This document shows, piece after piece, positions 1 through 6,589 of a stretch of DNA of 23,857 nucleotides. The DNA comes from an uncultured Muribaculaceae bacterium (GTDB lineage Bacteria; Bacteroidota; Bacteroidia; Bacteroidales; Muribaculaceae). The notes under the pieces are model-generated. The model saw nothing but the letters and a program-made list of their open reading frames with translations, ran no database searches and was not told the origin of the DNA. The translations under genes and the position numbers were made by a program. The stretch's first letter is position 1. Each line of letters opens with the position of its first letter. The DNA is taken from positions 1-23,857 of the forward strand of contig CAKUKR010000031.1 in the NCBI GenBank assembly GCA_934663645.1, read 5' to 3'.

Positions 1-27
1 TGCAGTATGCGATTTTTCGGCAAAAAC

Positions 28-58
28 TTGCCGGTTCGGGTGATAATGCGTAATTTTG
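28..58 (+). promoter_or_regulatory. Bacteroidetes-type promoter just before the TPR/HTH gene
   Basis: A TAATTTTG box at 51-58 fits the Bacteroidetes -7 consensus TAnnTTTG, and a TTG at 28-30 lies 20 bases upstream, a suitable -33 position. Only three bases separate the box from the ATG at 62, so transcription would start at about the A of that codon. Either the mRNA is leaderless or the true start is the in-frame ATG at 95, which would leave a signal peptide without a positive n-region. The rest of 1-61 shows no gene. Confidence 0.5.
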
Positions 59-61
59 GGT

Positions 62-1819
62 ATGACAAACGCCTTGCGAACAATCGTCCTCACGATGCTC
101 ATAACCGCCAATGCCCTTGCCGCATTTGCGCGGCAGGACATGAACGCAGAGATGAAGACTAACTACTACCTCGGCAAGCTGAAATCTGACAACATCAAGC
201 CTGCGGAAAGGGTGAAATACATCGACTCGCTCAACCGCGCGAAGCCGGGGAACGAGAAACTGTACCTCAAGGAAAAGGCGCGTGCATACGTCCGCGCAAG
301 CCGTTTCGGCGATGCCGCAGAGTGCTATCGGCACATAGCCGGACAAAAGGACGTGCCGGCATACATATACCTCGATGCAGTATATTGGGAGGCCTGGTGC
401 CATCTCAACATGGGGCTGTATGAGCAGACCCTCGACAACGTTTACAAGATAGTGGTATGCGAAAAGCCAGACTCGCTCGACTACTATGACGTAGAGGCGG
501 ACTTCCTGCTCTGCAGCGTGTACCGTCTGCTGGAGAACTACACCATGAGCCACCGCTACCTGCAAGCCGCTCAACAGAAAACAGCCGCGTCCAAATCGCC
601 CGAAAACATAGTGTACAACCTGAAATACCGCTATCACCTCGAACTGGCAGGCCTGTACCTGCGCGAAGGAAAATACAACGAAGCACTGGCAGAGGACAAG
701 AAGGGCATGAAATACGACCTCGACCCCGCTACCCGGGAAGCATTGAACATGGATATGGCGGAATTGTATGACCAGATAGGCGAACCCGCCATAGCCGAAG
801 AGTACTACCGGAAATTCATCAACAGCAGCACCAACTCATTCCAAAACAGCGGCAACCGCGTAAACGCACTTTCCAACTATGCCTTTTTCCTTTACCGCCA
901 CGGACGCACCGACGAGTCACTGCGCCTGTGCATGGCATTGCTGCACGGTCAGGACTCCATAAATATGCTCCACATCCGAGGCAACCTGTACGACATACTT
1001 GCTCTAAACCTTGAGAGGCTGGGACGGCACGACGAGGCTTACAAGGCACTGCGCCAGTCGGTGGAAATACTGGATTCGGTCACTCACACAAGCGACCTGG
1101 GAAGCGTGTCGAGCATCACGCGCAATTTCGAGAGCCGTATGGCAGAACTGGAACAGAGCCGCGAGCGTGAATCAGGGCGCAAGATACGCATCGCTGCCAC
1201 AATCCTGTGCATACTTGCAGTGGGTGCGGCAGCTACCGTCCTGTGGGTATGGAGAAGAAGCAAGAAACGGAAGCGCGAGAACATACAGCTTGCAAAAGAA
1301 ATGGAACACAAGGAGAAGCAGCACCGCGCCTCAAAAAAGGAAACGACGGAGAGGCTGGACGCAATGAGCCGCGAGGCAGTGGCACTGTCAATGCGCATAG
1401 CCGAATCAGACGCGCTGCTCGCCGAGGTGGCTTCGATAGCCGCTGACGCATCGAGGAGCAGCAAGGAGGCCGTCAGCGCGGTGCGGACAAAGCTGCGCGG
1501 CATCCATGCCAACGACAGGACATGGGAAGTGTTCCGCATCCATTTTGAAAAGATACACCCCAATTTCCTGACTGAGCTGTACCGCCGCCACCCAGGGCTG
1601 ACGCAAAGCGAGATACGAATGGCGACATTCATCATAATGAACCTGACGGGCAAGGAGATAGCCAACCTGACGTGCCGGTCGGAGCGGACAGTGGAGTCGA
1701 CGAAATACCGTCTACACAAGAAGCTCGGACTGGAAGCCGGCATCAGCACTGCGACGTACCTGCGCTCTATACTCGCGGAGACTCCAGCAGCAGGGGTATC
1801 AGATGGTGAAGCAGTATAA
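62..1819 (+). CDS. Membrane-anchored TPR protein with C-terminal LuxR-like HTH (transmembrane regulator)
   Basis: A 585-residue one-piece transmembrane regulator. Residues 1-23 form a signal peptide or first membrane segment (MTNALRT start, A-F-A end). Residues about 60-340 are helical TPR-like repeats (for example the stretches near 75-95, 192-215, 230-250, 305-335) and should lie in the periplasm. A hydrophobic segment at 375-397 crosses the membrane and is followed by a basic stop (RRSKKRKR). Residues 405-470 look like a coiled coil, and 511-557 form a GerE/LuxR-type HTH (LTQSEIRMA..., GKEIANLT..., RTVEST..., KLGL). This TPR-TM-coiled coil-HTH layout is a common Bacteroidales regulator type; signal and targets are unknown. 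I chose ATG 62 over the TTG at 56 because TTG starts are rare and the signal peptide is intact from 62. Control of the nearby surface-protein genes is possible but is inferred only from proximity. It converges on the methyltransferase gene with no gap. Confidence 0.85.
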   Translation: MTNALRTIVLTMLITANALAAFARQDMNAEMKTNYYLGKLKSDNIKPAERVKYIDSLNRAKPGNEKLYLKEKARAYVRASRFGDAAECYRHIAGQKDVPAYIYLDAVYWEAWCHLNMGLYEQTLDNVYKIVVCEKPDSLDYYDVEADFLLCSVYRLLENYTMSHRYLQAAQQKTAASKSPENIVYNLKYRYHLELAGLYLREGKYNEALAEDKKGMKYDLDPATREALNMDMAELYDQIGEPAIAEEYYRKFINSSTNSFQNSGNRVNALSNYAFFLYRHGRTDESLRLCMALLHGQDSINMLHIRGNLYDILALNLERLGRHDEAYKALRQSVEILDSVTHTSDLGSVSSITRNFESRMAELEQSRERESGRKIRIAATILCILAVGAAATVLWVWRRSKKRKRENIQLAKEMEHKEKQHRASKKETTERLDAMSREAVALSMRIAESDALLAEVASIAADASRSSKEAVSAVRTKLRGIHANDRTWEVFRIHFEKIHPNFLTELYRRHPGLTQSEIRMATFIIMNLTGKEIANLTCRSERTVESTKYRLHKKLGLEAGISTATYLRSILAETPAAGVSDGEAV

Positions 1820-2365
1820 TCACCGATACCGAGCCTCAAGATCAAGCAAGTACTGCTTTGCCCCAAGACCGCCGGCATATCCGGTCAATGAGCCGTCACT
1901 GCCGATAACACGATGGCATGGCACAAGTATGCTGATGGCATTGGCCGCTATCTGACCGGCACAGCCCCGGCCTCTGCCGCTATGCCCTGCCGTCTCGCAA
2001 ATTCCCTTATAAGTTCTCGTCTCGCCATACGGGATTCCGCACAATGTCCTCCAGATATGTCGCTGAATATCGGTGCCTACCATTAGCAATGGCATGTCAA
2101 ACGACTTGCGCTCCCCGGCGAAATACTCTTCCAGCTCATCAACAGTGCGGCGTATGGCGCTTGTCATGCCCTCGCTATACCACACGTCAAGCCTGTTCAT
2201 AATCTTCCTGTCATTGAAATCGCGGCGTTTTGACTCGACCCAGTCGCACAGGCAAATGTACTCCCCTATCGAGCCGATAATAATCTTGCCGCAGGGAGAC
2301 TCCCACTCGCTTATGACTACAGTGTCAGGCAATGCTTCCCCATCTGGTCCTATTCTGTTATCCAT
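1820..2365 (-). CDS. ogt: Methylated-DNA--[protein]-cysteine S-methyltransferase
   Basis: A 181-residue suicide DNA-repair protein that moves the alkyl group from O6-methylguanine (or O4-methylthymine) onto its own cysteine. The active-site motif PCHRV lies at residues 149-153 with acceptor Cys150. The DNA-binding HTH region (IPYGETRTYKGI, 111-122) precedes it, Arg133 aligns with the arginine finger of human MGMT, Asn142 with the conserved hinge asparagine, and Tyr119 with the base-flipping tyrosine. The segment before the active site (RGCAGQIAAN) departs from the usual RAVG-x-A form, so this is a somewhat divergent member. Length fits the Ogt type without the Ada N-terminal domain. It is transcribed from its own promoter box four bases upstream of the ATG, and its TGA directly abuts the stop of the convergent TPR/HTH gene. 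Ogt and AdaB are hard to separate by sequence alone. Confidence 0.93.
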   Translation of the reverse strand: MDNRIGPDGEALPDTVVISEWESPCGKIIIGSIGEYICLCDWVESKRRDFNDRKIMNRLDVWYSEGMTSAIRRTVDELEEYFAGERKSFDMPLLMVGTDIQRHIWRTLCGIPYGETRTYKGICETAGHSGRGRGCAGQIAANAISILVPCHRVIGSDGSLTGYAGGLGAKQYLLDLEARYR

Positions 2366-2369
2366 GCCA

Positions 2370-2377
2370 CAAAGTTA
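2370..2377 (-). promoter_or_regulatory. -7 promoter box of the methyltransferase gene
   Basis: On the minus strand the box TAACTTTG (matching TAnnTTTG) sits inside the context ATTGCTAACTTTGTG, and only four bases lie between it and the ATG at 2365. The expected transcription start falls on or next to the start codon, so the transcript may be leaderless. I see no good -33 TTTG at the usual distance; the nearest TTTTTGG is about 26 bases upstream and belongs to the terminator tail of the preceding gene. Confidence 0.5.
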
Positions 2378-2405
2378 GCAATTATTTTCCAGCGGACACC
2401 ATACC

Positions 2406-2444
2406 AAAAACAAATGGAGTATGCCGAAATTCGGCATACTCCAT
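2406..2444 (-). terminator. Rho-independent terminator of the 1237-residue protein gene
   Basis: A perfect 15-bp inverted repeat (2414-2428 with 2430-2444, arms ATGGAGTATGCCGAA and its complement) is followed on the minus strand by TTGTTTTT. It lies 32 bases beyond the stop codon of the large minus-strand gene and before the methyltransferase promoter, so it insulates the two same-strand genes from each other. Confidence 0.9.
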
Positions 2445-2476
2445 TATTTCATATAGGGTTAAATAAGCCCGCTGTA

Positions 2477-5400
2477 TCAGGGGACGAGCACCTTGTATGC
2501 GCGACCAGCCACACGTACCATGTAGATGCCTTGCGGCACGTTGATAACTGTGCGGCCAGCAGCATCGGCAGTAGCGATAGCCTTGCCCTCGAGGTCGTAG
2601 ACATTGACGGTCTTGCCGTTTGCGCCGACAACCACGATGCCTTCGCGTGAAGCGAACACCTGCATAGCATCTGCGCTGATGCCGTCAACACCTGCAACGC
2701 CGATAGTGATCGACTTCTCCTCGGTCACGTCGTTGAGCGGGTTCTCGTCGCCGGCTGCAGTCACCTTGCCTGCATAGCGGTATGTAACGCCACGGTCGGA
2801 CTCGTCGGCAGTAGCCTTGAATATGTAGTTCACAACATCACCGGGGGCGAGTTCAGTACCCTTGGTTGACATGGCGTTCTGGCCGTCGCAAAGGAGTGTG
2901 ACCGTATAGTCGGAAACTGTGTTGCGGCCGTTGTTGTACACGCTCACCGTGAACTCGCGGGTCTCGCCAGGCATGAATTCTTCGGGTATCTCGATAGACA
3001 CAGCCTCGAGGTCTGTGTCATATTCGATGGCAGAAGCATCCTCGACGATAGCGATGTTGTCTACGCAGATGTTCTTGCCATATCCGCCAGCAGTAGCCTT
3101 GAAGGCAACCATGGTGCTTTCGGTACAATGGCGGCGGGGAATTGCGACCTTGAACTGCTTCCAGCCTGTTTCGTCTGCGGTCAGGTCAATAGTTTCGAGC
3201 TTGGTGTATACATTGTCGTTGTGAGTTATCTCAACATCGAGAGACTCGCGGCAAGAAGAGCCGGGCATGTATACCCAGAATGAAAGCACAGGATGATCTG
3301 CATTGAACATGTCAACCTTGGGCGAAGTCATTCGAGCGGAGCAGCCAGAGGGAAGGTCAGCGCCTTTGAAGTATGCGAAACCGCCGTCTTCGTCCTGCGG
3401 GGTGACAGTCGGGTTCATGCCGCTTGCAGCAATGCCCCAGCAGCCGGTCACGTTGCCAGCGATTGTGGTAAGTGTCCAGGGTGTGTGCTCGAGGCCAGCT
3501 TCCTTGAAGCTCTCTGTGAACGGGACAGCGTTGTCCGGACCCATGACAATGAAGTCAGTGAGCGTGCCTTCGCTCTCCATGCCGCCGTACTGTGCGTGTA
3601 TCTGGTAGTATACGAAATACTGGTTCTCGACACCAATGAAGCGGTCATCTATGAATGAAGTGTCCTTGATGCCGTCAGCAAGCACGTCACCGGTGTTGGC
3701 ATACACCTTATAGGTGATTTCGCCGGCCTTCAGGTCGCCGCCGTTCACGCCCTTGGTCGGGGCATTCCATGTCACGAGGACATTGTTGCCGTCCTTGTCA
3801 ACAGCCTTGGCGTTGGTGACGGGCATGGGGGTGTCGTAGCCGACATAAACGGATACAGTTGCCTCAACGCCCTTGGCGTCGCCAGAGTAAGCAGCAACAC
3901 GGTATATGTTCTCGCCCTGCACGGCGTTCTCGTCAGTCCATGAGCATTTGCCGCCAGGGGTGAGACCGGAAGTAATCTCTGCAATCGGGCTCATGTCGGT
4001 TTCGCCGCGATAGATGCAGACCTTGGAAATGGCAGAGAGTTCGTTGCCGGAATATGTATGGGTAGGCAGGGTGAAGTTGAGCATAGCACGGAGTGCCCCG
4101 TTAGCGGCTGGGGTAGCAGTCAAATCTGTACAAGCGGCTGGACCTTCGGCAGTTGCTGTTGCCACGACCTCGACATCGTCAATCAGGAGATAGTAGGACT
4201 TGATTGAGCTGACACAGTGGAATGAAATGTTCCACGTGCCGTCAGCTTCAACGGTGAAAGGTATTTCGTACCTCTTGGCATCCTCGTTCATGATTGTAGT
4301 CACAGGCATCAGCGTGATGCGCTGAGCGTCAACAGTAGCACCCTGTCCCATCTTAACCTCAAAACGCTCGGGCGACTCGTCGTCAAATACACGTGCAGTG
4401 AAACGCAAAGCATATTTGCTTGACTTGTCGAACTGTATAGCCGGAAGTATCAGCCAGCTGTCAGCCGCATTGCTGAGCGTGAACTTATGGGCCATGCACT
4501 GGAAATTCTGAACGGTATTGTGCCACCAGTACCAGCCGCGGTCTTCCTCGGAGTTGAAGATGGTGAAGCCGTCGAGAGATTCCTCTGTGTCAAACGGCTG
4601 GAAGTAAGGCACCGTGAAGGCATTGCCCATGAAGTTTGAGTTGGAAAGGACTGTTCCGCCCTCGCCGACTTCATTGGAAGTGGTGACGGTGTAATAATAA
4701 GTGGCGATGCCGTCAGGCAGAGTTTCTGTGAATGAAGTCTCGGAAATCTTGTCAGCAACAAGGACTTCGCCCGGGAAACGCTTGACGGTATACTTCACTT
4801 TGGAGGGGTCGATAGTGCCGCCGTTCAGGCCCTGTGCCGGAGCATTCCATGTAAGCGTGGCAGTGTTGCCGTCAAGGGTGAAGTTCAGGTCGGTTACGGC
4901 AGCCGGGCTGTCAGGGCCGCACCACTGGGACTTGAAAGTCTTGGGGCCGGAGCCGACACTGTTGCGTGCAGCAAGCACTACGGAATGCGCGCCGTCGGAA
5001 GCGGCGACTGAGAAGTTTACAGTCGAGCCGGGATTGCCTGACTTTGTGTCCTTGAGAGCTCCGTCCATGTACATATCCACGTATATGGTGCCGGAAAGAG
5101 CTGAGCCGTCAAACGCTTTCGCCGGTATCGTGGCAGATACATTCGACTTGCCGTTGGCGTATGAGAATATGCAGTTGACCAGCTCATCAGGTGCATTCAG
5201 GCCCTTGCGCTGCGCCTCAATAAAGAGACCAGTTATCTCCTCGTCGTCAGGCATATTGCCGATTAGCTCAGCCTTGCCTGTAAATGTATTGAGGCGGCAG
5301 AGCTGACCGCCCTTCTCGTCAGAGAGTGCAGCCCAATAAATATCGTTTGTCTCGGGGTCAACCGTCGCACTCTGTATGTAGCGTGGTTTGATGCCAGAGG

Positions 5401-6190
5401 CGCCGATGAGTGTGAGCGAACCGTCATTCTTGTCTATGTAATACGTATTGCCGTCGCTGCCCACAGTGAAGAGGCGGCCGAAGTTGTCGGCTGCAAGCAC
5501 TGACATGACAGGGATTTTGGCAATCTGGGTTGCCATGCCTGTCATCTTGTCGATGCGGGCGAAATCGCAGTATCCGTTCTCATACGGTCCCCAGAGGATG
5601 GCATACATCTCCTGTGTCGTCGGGTCGTAGGTCATGTCGTAAGCGATGTTGTACTCCTCATCGTGCATTTCTACGAGGTTGGCAAATGACCATGTGTCAG
5701 TATTGACCACACAATAATAGTTGTTGAACACGATGCCAGTCTCAGAGCCGTCCTCGGGATACATCTCCCAAAGGTGGTAGTGCAGACGGCGGTCGGAATA
5801 CGCGCCGCCGCCGTTCACGAACAGATTAGGGTGTACGGCGATGGGCTGAAACTTGATGTTGGATTCGGGCTGGAAGGCATAGTATCCCAGCTGTTCCTGC
5901 TTGTCAACAACAAACCAGTCGCCGTATGAGGAAACGACAGAGCCGTATATCACCGGCAGCCCGGGGGTAAACGTAGGCTCTGCGAATCTTTCGGGAGCGG
6001 TCTTTTGACCGATTACAGGCTTTTCGGCACGCACTGTGCGGACTGTGCGGCGTGGAGTCTGCGCGGCAGTCTTGGTGCCGGCAAGGTTTTTGTGCGCCGT
6101 CAGCGGGCGCAGTTCCGTGTGTGTCACCGCAAGAGCAGTCAGGGCAACGGCTCCGGCGACTATCGCGGAAAGTCGGGGGATGTTTGGCAT
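2477..6190 (-). CDS. Large modular secreted protein: propeller, Fn3, choice-of-anchor J, CARDB-like, sorting tail
   Basis: A 1237-residue exported protein, probably surface-bound. Residues 1-22 form a signal peptide; 30-77 are a basic Arg/Thr-rich segment. About 78-325 is a propeller-like domain with repeats such as YDMTYDPTTQEMYA and SATVDPETNDIYWA. Then: Fn3-like hinge 332-429 ending WCGPDSP; Fn3 430-517 (TWNAP..GLNGG); choice-of-anchor J (type A) 527-677; hinge 683-788 ending YVGYDTP; Fn3 789-880 (TWNAPTKGVNGG); choice-of-anchor J (type B) 888-1049 with QDEDGG at 932-937; a CARDB-like module 1056-1164; and a short T9SS-like tail 1168-1237 ending GIYMVRVAGRAYKVLVP. I see no catalytic motif; a binding or adhesive role is inferred. 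It shares its architecture with the + strand protein at 9231-12569 but adds the CARDB-like part. It is transcribed divergently from the metalloprotease and has a strong terminator. The exact ligand and domain borders are uncertain. Confidence 0.88.
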   Translation of the reverse strand: MPNIPRLSAIVAGAVALTALAVTHTELRPLTAHKNLAGTKTAAQTPRRTVRTVRAEKPVIGQKTAPERFAEPTFTPGLPVIYGSVVSSYGDWFVVDKQEQLGYYAFQPESNIKFQPIAVHPNLFVNGGGAYSDRRLHYHLWEMYPEDGSETGIVFNNYYCVVNTDTWSFANLVEMHDEEYNIAYDMTYDPTTQEMYAILWGPYENGYCDFARIDKMTGMATQIAKIPVMSVLAADNFGRLFTVGSDGNTYYIDKNDGSLTLIGASGIKPRYIQSATVDPETNDIYWAALSDEKGGQLCRLNTFTGKAELIGNMPDDEEITGLFIEAQRKGLNAPDELVNCIFSYANGKSNVSATIPAKAFDGSALSGTIYVDMYMDGALKDTKSGNPGSTVNFSVAASDGAHSVVLAARNSVGSGPKTFKSQWCGPDSPAAVTDLNFTLDGNTATLTWNAPAQGLNGGTIDPSKVKYTVKRFPGEVLVADKISETSFTETLPDGIATYYYTVTTSNEVGEGGTVLSNSNFMGNAFTVPYFQPFDTEESLDGFTIFNSEEDRGWYWWHNTVQNFQCMAHKFTLSNAADSWLILPAIQFDKSSKYALRFTARVFDDESPERFEVKMGQGATVDAQRITLMPVTTIMNEDAKRYEIPFTVEADGTWNISFHCVSSIKSYYLLIDDVEVVATATAEGPAACTDLTATPAANGALRAMLNFTLPTHTYSGNELSAISKVCIYRGETDMSPIAEITSGLTPGGKCSWTDENAVQGENIYRVAAYSGDAKGVEATVSVYVGYDTPMPVTNAKAVDKDGNNVLVTWNAPTKGVNGGDLKAGEITYKVYANTGDVLADGIKDTSFIDDRFIGVENQYFVYYQIHAQYGGMESEGTLTDFIVMGPDNAVPFTESFKEAGLEHTPWTLTTIAGNVTGCWGIAASGMNPTVTPQDEDGGFAYFKGADLPSGCSARMTSPKVDMFNADHPVLSFWVYMPGSSCRESLDVEITHNDNVYTKLETIDLTADETGWKQFKVAIPRRHCTESTMVAFKATAGGYGKNICVDNIAIVEDASAIEYDTDLEAVSIEIPEEFMPGETREFTVSVYNNGRNTVSDYTVTLLCDGQNAMSTKGTELAPGDVVNYIFKATADESDRGVTYRYAGKVTAAGDENPLNDVTEEKSITIGVAGVDGISADAMQVFASREGIVVVGANGKTVNVYDLEGKAIATADAAGRTVINVPQGIYMVRVAGRAYKVLVP

Positions 6191-6574
6191 ATAAACTTAA
6201 ATTATGCGGGCCTAACGGGCAATGGATGCGTGCCAACGCCAAGCACTGCCGGCTGACCCTGATTAAAACTTTTCTTTTCCCTGCTACACCATACCAGTCC
6301 TGCGGCGAGGCTGTCACAGCAGGGCATAATGGAATAGCAGGTGCAAAGTTGCGAAAAATAATCAATATTCGCAATAGCGATAGCCGAAAAAACAGATAAA
6401 TATGTGAACTTCACGCCGCTGGAACATTCACCTCATGCAGGTAAATTATGCAGCAAAATCAGCAGTTTTCGCTACATGGAATGATTCATCGCGGACGCAA
6501 TAGGCACATGAGGTTAAAAACTTTTATTTTGCCAATACGTGTATTATTGCTATCTTTGTATCTAAATATACTAT
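6191..6574. other. Divergent intergenic control region
   Basis: 384 bases without a credible gene, between divergently transcribed starts. The right end holds a good promoter for the metalloprotease (listed separately). For the minus-strand gene the best candidate is a weak CAACTTTG box on the minus strand at 6344-6351, which would give a leader of about 150 nt; it lacks the TA and a clear -33. An imperfect CCCTGCT/AGCAGGG inverted repeat (6279-6285 and 6318-6324, 32-nt loop) and a T-rich near-repeat (TTAAAA.CTTTT.TTTT at 6263-6279 and 6514-6531) are present but not convincing as operators. Confidence 0.6.
6528..6558 (+). promoter_or_regulatory. Promoter of the metalloprotease/adhesin gene group
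   Basis: The -33 element TTTG at 6528-6531 is followed after 19 bases by the -7 box TATCTTTG at 6551-6558, a full match to TTTG-N19-21-TAnnTTTG. The context ATTGCTATCTTTGT is nearly the same as at two other promoters in this window. The start of transcription should be near 6562-6565, leaving about 12 nt before the ATG at 6575 or about 27 nt before the ATG at 6590. Confidence 0.8.
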
Positions 6575-6589
6575 ATGACGAAAAACCTC

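Noticed and set aside
1084..1878. A 264-codon open frame on the minus strand opposite the TPR/HTH gene
   Set aside because: It is Ser/Arg/Leu-rich with no recognisable domain, overlaps the well-supported regulator on the other strand, and runs over the end of the methyltransferase gene. It is a shadow of GC-rich codon use.
6263..6531. Near-repeat TTAAAA(A)CTTTT(A/C)TTTT at 6263-6279 and 6514-6531 as an operator pair
   Set aside because: The match is low-complexity, and the second copy overlaps the -33 element of the protease promoter; chance is a sufficient explanation.
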